Below, in pieces: positions 1 to 7,318 of a stretch of DNA of 64,000 bases. The position numbers and the translations under genes were made by a program. The notes under the pieces were generated by a model. It saw only the letters and a list, made by a program, of their open reading frames with translations. It did no database searches and was not told where the DNA came from. The number at the start of each line of letters is the position of its first letter. The stretch's first letter is position 1. This stretch comes from Xanthomonas dyei. Its GTDB lineage: Bacteria > Pseudomonadota > Gammaproteobacteria > Xanthomonadales > Xanthomonadaceae. The stretch lies in the NCBI RefSeq assembly GCF_002939865.1, contig NZ_MDEE01000001.1:434001-498000 (forward strand), read 5' to 3'.

Positions 1-1116
1 CAGCAAGGCCTCGTTATGCCGCAACAGGATGCGACGCCAGGCTTCGGGCTGTTGCCGCGCCACCTCCGCCAGGCCCTGCACCAGGGCTTCGGACAAGGCG
101 TGCTGCACCGAGCTATACACCGCATCGCGCTGCAGATCCTCGCGGCTCGCGGTCGGCGTCAAACGGTTGGATTCGATCACCCCGCCGATGAAACCGGCCC
201 ATGGCGGCAGCAATTCGCGCGCATTGTCGTCCAGCAACATGCCACGAAGGAAAACCGACAGATTGCGGTTATCGCTGGTGCCGTAGGTGGCGCCGTCCTG
301 CACCCACAACAGGCCGACCGCATCGCTGCCGTCGGCGGCGCGTACCGGCATGCAGCACAGCGGCTCGAAATTGCGTTCGAAGCGCGCCGCAAACTCGCGT
401 TGCCGACGCCATGCCTGCACCGGATGCAACGGTACCGCATCGTCCATGCGCCACGGTGGCGGCTCTGGATTGATCGGCTGCGCATCGGCACCGACCCAGA
501 TCGGCTCGCGCAACAACGCGCAGTAGCGCGACAGGATCTCGTGCAGGCGCGCGTCATGCGCCAGTGCCAGATACTGGTCGTGCAGTTCCAGCACCACCTC
601 GGTGCCCACCTGCGCGCGCGCCGGGATCGGGCTGACCGTGTAGTGCTCGGCATTGCTGGAGATGTAGCAATGGCCCAACGTCGGGTTCTGGTACGAGGTG
701 GTGCGCACGGTAACGCGCCGCGCCAGCACGAAGGCCGACAAAAAACCCAACCCGAACATCCCGATCAGGCCGCTGTCTTCGTGCCCACCCTGACGCAGCC
801 CACGGGTGTAACCCACGCCCACGGTGGCCAGAAAATCGTGGATTTCCTGCTGGGTGAGCCCGGCACCGGTATCGGTGATGCGCACGATGCCCTGGGCCGG
901 ATCGCCATGCACATGGATGCGCGATTCGCCTTGCCAATCGGGCTGTTCCAAGCGGCGCCGCAGGATCGAGTCGTGCGCGTTCTGCACCAGCTCGCGCAGC
1001 GCGACCACTGGTGTGGAGTATAAGTGTTTGCTGAGAACGGACATCAGTCCATTGAGATCGACGCCGGCGCGGCGGATCTGTGAGGCGTCCGTCGCCTCGG
1101 AGATGTGATCTTGCAT
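1..1116 (-). CDS. HSP90-family ATPase, C-terminus cut off by the window edge
   Basis: 372 codons are open from ATG 1116 down to base 1 with no stop, so the 3' end lies outside the window. The N-terminal GHKL ATP-binding fold is clear: ELVQNAHDS at residues 42-50 (N box, ELISNASDA in HtpG), DTGAG at 82-86 and GMFGLGFLSA at 119-128 (glycine-rich lid). HSP90 proteins are ATP-driven dimeric chaperones of the cytoplasm. The sequence is diverged from canonical HtpG, so this is probably the second HSP90-like paralogue found in many proteobacteria rather than htpG itself. It reads in the same direction as hrpX, 225 bases downstream of it and behind a strong hairpin, so it is probably transcribed separately. 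Family confident; client or role unknown. Confidence 0.85.
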   Translation of the reverse strand, partial: MQDHISEATDASQIRRAGVDLNGLMSVLSKHLYSTPVVALRELVQNAHDSILRRRLEQPDWQGESRIHVHGDPAQGIVRITDTGAGLTQQEIHDFLATVGVGYTRGLRQGGHEDSGLIGMFGLGFLSAFVLARRVTVRTTSYQNPTLGHCYISSNAEHYTVSPIPARAQVGTEVVLELHDQYLALAHDARLHEILSRYCALLREPIWVGADAQPINPEPPPWRMDDAVPLHPVQAWRRQREFAARFERNFEPLCCMPVRAADGSDAVGLLWVQDGATYGTSDNRNLSVFLRGMLLDDNARELLPPWAGFIGGVIESNRLTPTASREDLQRDAVYSSVQHALSEALVQGLAEVARQQPEAWRRILLRHNEALL

Positions 1117-1299
1117 GATCGTCGTCGTTTCCTTGGCGGCCACGCCCATCCTCGGACGCGCCTCCTGGGTGGCAGTGCGAGCCAGCAAGGATAGCCGCAA
1201 GCCTTCCTGGACGCACGTCTCACTTCGGCTTCTGCTCCAGCGTGCGTACAGCTGCGTTCCTACGGCGGACTGCGCCTGAATCGGGCCGTTGGAAACGAT

Positions 1300-1335
1300 G
1301 CGCCACGGCCCGGCGTGCATGCCGGGCCGTGGCGC
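1300..1335 (-). terminator. Hairpin directly after hrpX
   Basis: A perfect 15-bp stem (GCGCCACGGCCCGGC, 1300-1314, with 1321-1335) closes a 6-base loop. It begins 6 bases beyond the hrpX stop codon. No long T-run follows on the minus strand, so it could end transcription weakly or act as a 3' stabilising structure. Confidence 0.6.
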
Positions 1336-1341
1336 TGTGGA

Positions 1342-2772
1342 CTAGCGTTGCAGGGTCTCCATCGGTGCCTCATTGAAATGCTGGCGGTAGCCTTTGGCCA
1401 GCGCTGAACGGCTGCCAACGCCCCAACGGCTGGCCGCCTGCAACACGCTGCCGCAACCGCCTTCGGCCAGCAACTCGTCGCGGATGCTCTGCATGCGGTA
1501 ACGCCGCAGCACCTGGGTCGGGGACAGCCCGGTGGCCGACTTGAATGCCTGCTGCAACGCGCGCCCGGTCACTCCGATCTGGGCGGCTACTTCGTTGATC
1601 GACAGGTCCGAGCGGTGCGCGTTGGTGATCATGTAACCGTAGGCACGGCGGTACTTGGCCGGCAGGCGCGCGGAGATATCGTCGCTGACGTGCGCCGGGG
1701 TGCCGCTTTCCAGCAGGCGTGGCGCCTGCACTTCGCTGCGCAGGCATTGCACCGCGCCCAGCGCGTAGCGGTTGTACAGCAGCAGGGCCTGTTCGGTCCG
1801 GCCTAGCGCCTGGCTGATCTTGGCCTGGCAGTACTCGAACTCCAGGTTCCAGCGCGGCGCATGGTGACGGCCGGCACCGGCCAGGGCACGCTCGGCCAGA
1901 TCGGCGCGGCCAACTGCCAGTGCGGCCAGCGCCAGCTCCACCTGCGCATCCTGGCGCGCGCAGGGCGGGCAACCGGTTGCCGCGGCCGGCAGCGCATCGA
2001 TCTGCGCGTCGAACCCAAAAGTATCGCCACCAGCGATCCGCAGCAGGTTGCGGACATGCCGCATCCGCTGTGCCAGCACCGGCATGCTTTCGGCCAGATC
2101 GGCGATGCAGGCACGCAGTTCGCTGGGCTCGAAGGCATGCGCCGCATCTTCCTGGCGCAGCGTGGCCTGCCAGAACACATGGTCGCTCATGCGGTCGGCG
2201 CGACGGATACGCAGCTGGGCAATCATGTCCAGACGCAGCGCGGTGGCGATGCGCAACCAGTCGGACGCACCGGTTTCCAGCTCGGACAGCGCCTCGCGCG
2301 CACGTTCCAACGTCTGCAGGGCCAAGGTGCTCTGGCCGAGGTGGAAGTGGGTCAGCGCCTTGCCTAGCAGACCTTCGCCACACAGGCAGGCCGGTGTGTC
2401 GCGGTCCATCGCAAGCTGCGCAAAGCAGTTCAGGGCCGCGCTCAAACGCCGCTGGCTCAGCATCAACCAGGCGGTATTGCGGCACGAGAGCAGCCGCAGC
2501 TGCCGCTGATGGCCGCGCATTGCCTTCAATGCTTGGCGGTAGGCGTCTTCGGCCTCTTCCTGGTATTCGAGAATCAACAAGGCATCGCCGCTGGCTCCCA
2601 GCAGGCTGACCTCATCGTCGGGGCCGTCGGGCGTTGCCTGGCCATCACGGCGTTGTTGAAGATGTTGCAGACCTTGCGGCCAGGCACCAACCAGCATCCT
2701 GCTTGTATAGGTAGGAAGACAATCTGCGTAAGACAACGCAGAAATCGCTGCGAAGTAGGTTGAAAGGATCAT
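1342..2772 (-). CDS. hrpX: HrpX, AraC-type activator of the hrp/type III secretion regulon
   Basis: The 476-residue protein has an N-terminal helical region with TPR-like alanine- and leucine-rich repeats (about 60-350) and a C-terminal AraC/XylS double helix-turn-helix domain (about 370-476, containing VAAQIGVTGRALQQAFK and GLSPTQVLRRYRMQSIR). HrpX binds PIP boxes and activates hrp operons and type III effector genes. The ATG at 2772 is chosen because AGAGAG lies 6 bases upstream and the product has the usual HrpX length; in-frame starts at 2811 or 2883 would add 13 or 37 residues. It diverges from hrpG across 826 bases, the arrangement known in Xanthomonas, and HrpG is the known activator of hrpX. 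Recognised from family sequence and synteny. Confidence 0.97.
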   Translation of the reverse strand: MILSTYFAAISALSYADCLPTYTSRMLVGAWPQGLQHLQQRRDGQATPDGPDDEVSLLGASGDALLILEYQEEAEDAYRQALKAMRGHQRQLRLLSCRNTAWLMLSQRRLSAALNCFAQLAMDRDTPACLCGEGLLGKALTHFHLGQSTLALQTLERAREALSELETGASDWLRIATALRLDMIAQLRIRRADRMSDHVFWQATLRQEDAAHAFEPSELRACIADLAESMPVLAQRMRHVRNLLRIAGGDTFGFDAQIDALPAAATGCPPCARQDAQVELALAALAVGRADLAERALAGAGRHHAPRWNLEFEYCQAKISQALGRTEQALLLYNRYALGAVQCLRSEVQAPRLLESGTPAHVSDDISARLPAKYRRAYGYMITNAHRSDLSINEVAAQIGVTGRALQQAFKSATGLSPTQVLRRYRMQSIRDELLAEGGCGSVLQAASRWGVGSRSALAKGYRQHFNEAPMETLQR

Positions 2773-3598
2773 GCCGGGCTCTCTCTGAGGGGGGCGAGCA
2801 AAAACAAACATGCGCCGGTCTCGCTGGCGCAAACGATTGTATGCAGCGGATCCAATGGAATTTCCCACCTGCGAGCACCGCAAAAATCAAAAAATCTCAC
2901 TCTATCTTCCAATACTTCCGCCGTGCGTTTTGCATATGCGGCATTCCATTTTGCACAGCGCATGCAGTGTCCAGCGATGGACATTCCCCACCGTCTGGAC
3001 GCTGGTTGCGGTTGCGGCATCACCAGGCAAGCGCGGCGTCTTCAGGCAACGTCTGCCAACGCACGGCCTGAACGCAGATTTTGGGGTATTTGGCTCAATT
3101 GCGGTAAGCACGATGGACCGACCGTGGCCACGCTGCTGCGCACACGCCCGACTCATAACCAAAGTAACTTTCGTGTTACCTGCTCGCTTGACCTATTCCC
3201 TGCGAGCGCAGCGCTCGCCGTAATCGCAATACCTTGGTCTAGACCTTTCCAACCAATTTCCGCGCACCGCGCCAACAAACATGTCCAGGCACGCTGTCTG
3301 CATATGCGTAGATACGCACACCCACATACCCAATGCGTAAGAGCTCGGTGACGTGTAGATGAGCGCAAGTTAAAGCGCGCGGACCCAAACCCGAAGAAAA
3401 GTACGCGGCAATGAAACTTTCTACCGCGGGAATGGTACATACCATTCGTCCGACCTCGGTCAGACCCTCCCCCCCTTCGCAGCCGGATGGTATGGCAATG
3501 CACTTATCTCTATCTGTGGATTTTGTAGCGGCGCCTGCCGCCCGTCACCGGCATCCCACACACGACTGGTACGTGTGCCGTCATGGGAAGGCCGGATG
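2773..3598. promoter_or_regulatory. hrpX-hrpG divergent intergenic region
   Basis: This 826-base stretch has no convincing gene: the short frames in it lack a ribosome site and recognisable sequence. It must hold both divergent promoters. Visible structure: GCATATGCG at 2932-2940 and again at 3300-3308; a 7-bp inverted repeat GCGAGCG/CGCTCGC at 3202-3218; TGCGTA-GA-TACGCA at 3305-3318; AATGGTA-CA-TACCATT at 3431-3446; and GCAATGCACTTATC at 3495-3508, repeated exactly after hrpG. Base composition is lower in GC than the flanking genes. Regulators known to act on hrpG could bind here, but no site can be assigned to a named protein from sequence. Confidence 0.7.
3431..3446. promoter_or_regulatory. 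Operator-like dyad upstream of hrpG
   Basis: AATGGTACATACCATT is a perfect 7-bp inverted repeat with a 2-base spacer, 152 bases before the hrpG start. Its symmetry and size suit a dimeric helix-turn-helix repressor or activator. The protein is not known. Confidence 0.45.
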
Positions 3599-4384
3599 AT
3601 GCCCGCCTCCTCTCCCGGCAAGCATGGGTCGGCGTTCCTGTTGACCCAGGACGCCCGTCTGACATCGCAGGTCAACGCGAGCCTGGCCTCGTTGGCACCC
3701 CAATTGGCGGTGTTTTCCGATGAGCTGGAGCTGTTGCGCTGCTTGCGGCATTCGCCCTGCGACCTGCTGATATTCGATGCAAGCTGCGTCGCTTCGGACG
3801 ATAGCTCGGTCCTGGCCTGGCATCGCTGCCACAGTGGCCATCCCACACCGCTGATCGTGCTGGGGCGGTTCGACTGCCCCGACGACATCCTGGCCTGGTA
3901 CCAAGCGGGTGCGCAGGAAGTGTTAGCGCTACCATTCAACTCTTGCGAACTGCAGGTGCGGGCGGCATTGGCGATCTCTCCCGCCGCCGAGACCTGCCAG
4001 GAATCGCAACACCTCACCGTCGGCCCGTACCAGCTGATCCGCGAAGAAAACACGGTTTACCTGCACGGCAAGCCGATCGTGCTCACCGCACGCGAGTTCT
4101 CGATTGCCTGGCTGCTGTTTTCCAGCCCCGGCGTCTGTTTCCGCCGCTGCCAGCTTGCCAAGGCGGTCTGGGGCAGCCACACCGAGTTCACCGACCGCAC
4201 CATGGAGCAGCACATCTACAAGCTGCGCAAAAAATTGCAGCTGTGCAACCACAGCGGAGTGGTCCGCATCAGAACCGTGTATTCGCATGGCTACAAGCTG
4301 GAGCTTGCGTTACAGAACAAGGACCCGCTGACGCTGGGCAAAAGCGCAAGTCCCAGCGCCGGAAACCACGCGGCCGCTTGCTGA
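3599..4384 (+). CDS. hrpG: HrpG, OmpR-family response regulator at the top of the hrp cascade
   Basis: The 261-residue protein has an N-terminal receiver-like domain (about 10-120) and a C-terminal winged-helix DNA-binding domain (about 145-245, containing LTAREFSIAWLLF and the recognition region DRTMEQHIYKLRKKL). HrpG activates hrpX and many virulence genes. Two adjacent ATGs (3596, 3599) follow GGAAGG; the second has 7-base spacing. With that start the candidate phosphoacceptor in LLIFDAS is Asp60 and residue 44 is Glu, matching the numbering I recall for the constitutive E44K allele of X. euvesicatoria. The receiver is atypical: the usual N-terminal acidic pair is reduced to QD and the conserved KPF lysine is replaced (ALPF). 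GTG 3575 would add 8 residues. A strong hairpin follows. Confidence 0.96.
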   Translation: MPASSPGKHGSAFLLTQDARLTSQVNASLASLAPQLAVFSDELELLRCLRHSPCDLLIFDASCVASDDSSVLAWHRCHSGHPTPLIVLGRFDCPDDILAWYQAGAQEVLALPFNSCELQVRAALAISPAAETCQESQHLTVGPYQLIREENTVYLHGKPIVLTAREFSIAWLLFSSPGVCFRRCQLAKAVWGSHTEFTDRTMEQHIYKLRKKLQLCNHSGVVRIRTVYSHGYKLELALQNKDPLTLGKSASPSAGNHAAAC

Positions 4385-4413
4385 GCGATAATTGGGCAGT
4401 GATCTAATCCAGA

Positions 4414-4443
4414 GCAATGCACTTATCGAAGTAAGTGCGTTGC
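4414..4443 (+). terminator. Hairpin downstream of hrpG
   Basis: GCAATGCACTTA (4414-4425) pairs with TAAGTGCGTTGC (4432-4443) over 12 bp with one G-U pair and a 6-base loop, 30 bases after the hrpG stop. There is no T-run, so intrinsic termination is uncertain. Its left arm is the same 14-mer (GCAATGCACTTATC) found upstream of hrpG at 3495. Confidence 0.5.
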
Positions 4444-5045
4444 CGATCGTGACGCTAGCGGCCTGCGCCGGCTTACCATGGCGCCATGCGCCCGCCACTT
4501 GCCGGTTTCAGCGCGTTTGAATCACCCAATTAAGTCCATTATCGAACTATTTAGTTCAACTTAACCAAGTTGAATCAACTAAAGTGGGGATCGGCTGCAG
4601 CTCAGGCTGCGAATAGTAAATCCAGACCGGTCCGCTGTTCATGCACTCCGCCAAGTTGGCAAACAGCCGGTCGAAGCAACTTGCGATCTTTAGAATGCTT
4701 TTCGCCCCAGTTGCATGAGCAACAGACGCCTGACACAGGCAACCTTACAACCGATTGCGATGAGGCGCTGCACCGGAGCATCTCGCCCGCTGCAGAAACC
4801 AAGAGCTGCCAACAGAACGCCTGCGTCGTCGCCAGGCAGGAGCCGGCTTGATGCAGATGCGACACGTTGCATGTCCATGCTGGGATGCGAAGTGCTCGAT
4901 CTGCCACACGCCAGATGGCTCGCCCTGGGCTGGCTGCAAGCGAAATCGTGAGATAGCGCGCTTGCAATGCGGCTCCGGCGTGAGGTCTATGCACACCTCA
5001 CGAGCGCACGCGACGCGTTGCCAGCCGCTCCAAACCACCTAAACG
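4444..5045. other. Non-coding stretch between hrpG and the DUF805 gene
   Basis: About 600 bases with no frame that looks like a real protein: candidates of 60-130 residues are Cys-, Ser- and Arg-rich, unrecognisable and lack a ribosome site. It is AT-richer than its neighbours, especially at 4520-4585, where several palindromes cluster. Possible contents are a small RNA or a remnant; nothing decisive is visible. Confidence 0.5.
4544..4580. promoter_or_regulatory. Cluster of three overlapping AT-rich palindromes
   Basis: GAACTA-TT-TAGTTC (4544-4557), TTCAACTT-AACC-AAGTTGAA (4555-4574) and GTTGA-A-TCAAC (4570-4580) overlap within 37 bases. All three are perfect inverted repeats in a GC-rich genome. 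They could be stacked operator half-sites or a small structured element; no downstream gene on the plus strand is obvious. Confidence 0.4.
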
Positions 5046-5076
5046 ACGATGGCGCAGGAAAGCCCTGCGCCATCGT
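5046..5076 (-). terminator. Terminator hairpin of the DUF805 gene
   Basis: A perfect 13-bp stem (ACGATGGCGCAGG, 5046-5058, with 5064-5076) and a 5-base loop lie 24 bases after the stop of the minus-strand gene. The minus strand continues with only a short T-run (CGTTT). Confidence 0.65.
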
Positions 5077-5099
5077 TCAATCCACTTTGTGCGAAGCGA

Positions 5100-5486
5100 T
5101 CACTGCTTCGGGCTCTCGCCGTACTGGTTCGGGCCCGGCGTGCCTTCCAGGCACATGAACACGAGCACGATAAACCCGCCGACGTAAGGCACGAAGCTGA
5201 TCAGGTAGAACCAGCCCGACTTGCCCTGGTCGTGCAGCCGGCGCACGGTCACGGCAATGCTGGGCACGATCAGCGCCAACACGAAGATCGCCATGATGGC
5301 ACCGACCACCCATGCCAGCGGACCGGGGCCGTTTTCGCCCCCCATCACCGCCGCTGCGATACCAAACATGATGCCCAGCACCACCAGAACGATCACCTGC
5401 AGCAGCATGAACATCCAGTATTCCTTGCGACGCGAGCGACCTTCGAAGTCGGCGTAACGCTTGAGCGGCAACAACATCCATTCCAT
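5100..5486 (-). CDS. DUF805 family small membrane protein
   Basis: A 128-residue inner-membrane protein that starts MEWMLLPLKRYADFEGRSRR, the typical DUF805 opening (aromatic FxGRxxRKEYW). Four hydrophobic segments follow, near residues 25-47, 55-77, 80-92 and 97-118 (one contains YLISFVPYVGGFIVLV). DUF805 proteins (YhaH/YhaI in E. coli) are widespread and have no settled function. The ATG at 5486 has GGAG eight bases upstream; an upstream in-frame start (5561) would add a non-hydrophobic leader. It stands alone between hrpG and radA and ends in a strong hairpin. Confidence 0.85.
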   Translation of the reverse strand: MEWMLLPLKRYADFEGRSRRKEYWMFMLLQVIVLVVLGIMFGIAAAVMGGENGPGPLAWVVGAIMAIFVLALIVPSIAVTVRRLHDQGKSGWFYLISFVPYVGGFIVLVFMCLEGTPGPNQYGESPKQ

Positions 5487-5730
5487 CGTGGTTCTCCAGT
5501 ACGAGCAGTCAGCGGTGTTTGTGATCCGATGCACAGTGCAACGGGCCGCGCATGGTGCCATAGCTGCACTCTGGTGAAAACGTTTTCTTCACACTCGAAT
5601 ACAAATTGCCGCGATCAGCCGACAAACGGTTGCCCGCTTCGGTAGAGTCCGTTAAGCGATGGCGAAGTTGGGCAGTTCCACCTGCGGGCAGGCGCTCGGT
5701 CAGCTCGGCCAGCAGTCTGCCCCGCATGCC

Positions 5731-7122
5731 TCAGTCGGCCGCGGCCTCCAGCGCCTGGCTCAGCCGCTCCACCGCGATGATCTCCATCCCCTTGATGCTG
5801 GCCGTCTTAGGTGCGTTGGCACGCGGCACGATCGCGCGCTTGAAGCCATGGGTGGCGGCTTCCTTCAGACGGTCCTCGCCATTGGGTACCGGACGGATCT
5901 CGCCGGACAACCCGACTTCGCCAAAGGCAATCGTCTTCTCGGACAACGGCCGGTCGCGCAGCGAGGACAGCACCGCCAGCAACACCGGCAGATCGGCCGC
6001 GGTCTCCTGCACCCGAATGCCGCCGACCACGTTGACGAACACGTCCTGGTCGCCCACCACGATGCCGCCATGCCGATGCAGCACCGCCAACAACATCGCA
6101 AGCCGGTTCTGCTCCAATCCCACCGCCACCCGGCGTGGATTGGACAGTGGCGAGGCATCCACCAGCGCCTGCACCTCCACCATCAGCGGCCGGGTGCCTT
6201 CGCGGGTCACCATGACGCAGCTGCCGGGCTGCTGGGTGCTGCCGCCAGACAGGAAGATCGCCGACGGGTTGGAGACCTCCTTGAGGCCCTTCTCGCCCAT
6301 CGCGAACACGCCCAGCTCGTTGACCGCGCCGAAGCGGTTCTTGAACGCGCGCAACAGGCGGAACCGGCTGCCGCTCTCGCCTTCGAAATACAGCACCGCA
6401 TCGACCATGTGCTCGAGCACGCGCGGGCCAGCGATGCCGCCTTCCTTGGTCACATGCCCGACCAGGAACACGGCCGTACCGGTCTCCTTGGCATAGCGCA
6501 CCAGCCGCGCCGCGCTCTCGCGCACCTGGCTGACCGACCCAGGCGCTGCGGTCAGCGATTCGGTCCACAGGGTCTGTACCGAGTCGGCCACGATCAGTTT
6601 CGGCCGCGCCACGCTGGCGTGCTGCAGGATGTTTTCGATGCCGGTTTCGGCCAGGGCGTTCAGCCCTTCCAGCGGCAGATCCAGCCGCACCGCGCGGCCG
6701 GCTACCTGCGCCAGCGATTCCTCGCCGGTGACGTACAGCACCGGCAGCGTTGAGGCCATGCTGGCCAGCGCCTGCAACAGCAGCGTCGACTTGCCGATCC
6801 CCGGGTCGCCGCCGATCAGCACCACCGCACCTTCGACCAGGCCACCGCCCAGCACGCGATCGAACTCGCCGATGCCGGTGGACACGCGCGCCTGTTCGGA
6901 CTGCTGCACATCCTTGAGCGCGGTGATCTTGGGTGCCTCGGTCTTGCCGGCCCAACCACTGCGACGCGACGCCGCCGGCGAGGCCTTACCGCCAGGGGTG
7001 GCACTTTCCAGCACGATTTCGCTGAGCGTATTCCACACACCGCATTCGGTGCATTGCCCCTGCCATTTGGTGTACTCAGCGCCGCACTCGCCGCAGACAT
7101 AGGCCGTCTTCGCCTTCGCCAT
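5731..7122 (-). CDS. radA: RadA/Sms, DNA repair ATPase and branch-migration helicase
   Basis: The 463-residue protein shows all RadA hallmarks: a four-cysteine zinc finger (C10, C13, C24, C27), a RecA-like core with Walker A GGDPGIGKST at about 104-113, the RadA-specific KNRFG motif near 257, and a C-terminal Lon-like domain (about 290-455). RadA processes recombination intermediates and helps RecA-mediated strand exchange. The start is ATG 7122 (MAKAKTAYVCGECG), the normal RadA N-terminus; the longer frame upstream is not RadA-like. It is a single-gene unit, separated from the M61 gene by that gene's terminator. Confidence 0.97.
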   Translation of the reverse strand: MAKAKTAYVCGECGAEYTKWQGQCTECGVWNTLSEIVLESATPGGKASPAASRRSGWAGKTEAPKITALKDVQQSEQARVSTGIGEFDRVLGGGLVEGAVVLIGGDPGIGKSTLLLQALASMASTLPVLYVTGEESLAQVAGRAVRLDLPLEGLNALAETGIENILQHASVARPKLIVADSVQTLWTESLTAAPGSVSQVRESAARLVRYAKETGTAVFLVGHVTKEGGIAGPRVLEHMVDAVLYFEGESGSRFRLLRAFKNRFGAVNELGVFAMGEKGLKEVSNPSAIFLSGGSTQQPGSCVMVTREGTRPLMVEVQALVDASPLSNPRRVAVGLEQNRLAMLLAVLHRHGGIVVGDQDVFVNVVGGIRVQETAADLPVLLAVLSSLRDRPLSEKTIAFGEVGLSGEIRPVPNGEDRLKEAATHGFKRAIVPRANAPKTASIKGMEIIAVERLSQALEAAAD

Positions 7123-7239
7123 CGTCGTCTTGCCTGTTGTCGTTGATGCGACAGGATAGTGGCTGACGGTCTCAGCATGCGCGACGGCGCTGCATCGCGC
7201 GGCCGGCACGCGATCAGGGAATTCTGATTCTGCAGCCAT

Positions 7240-7278
7240 AAAAAAGCCGCAGGATCGACGTCCGTCGACCCTGCGGCT
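7240..7278 (-). terminator. Rho-independent terminator of the M61 peptidase gene
   Basis: On the minus strand a long GC stem (AGCCGCAGG...CCTGCGGCT, with inner GTCGACG/CGTCGAT pairing) is followed directly by a run of six Ts (plus-strand A-run 7240-7245). It sits 40 bases after the stop of the gene ending at 7319. Confidence 0.85.
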
Positions 7279-7318
7279 GCGTTGGCGACATGCACGCTGA
7301 CGCACGCACGTCAGTCAC

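Noticed and set aside
2773..3598. PIP box (TTCGB-N15-TTCGB) in the hrpX-hrpG region
   Set aside because: TTCGT at 3444 and TTCGC at 3474 are 25 bases apart, not 15. No correct spacing noticed; the search was by eye.
1..4384. Type III secretion structural genes next to hrpX/hrpG
   Set aside because: None of the hrp/hrc genes are visible; in Xanthomonas the regulators are unlinked to the hrp cluster.
4570..4851. 93-codon plus-strand frame after hrpG
   Set aside because: No ribosome site, no similarity and Cys/Ser-rich composition; treated as non-coding.
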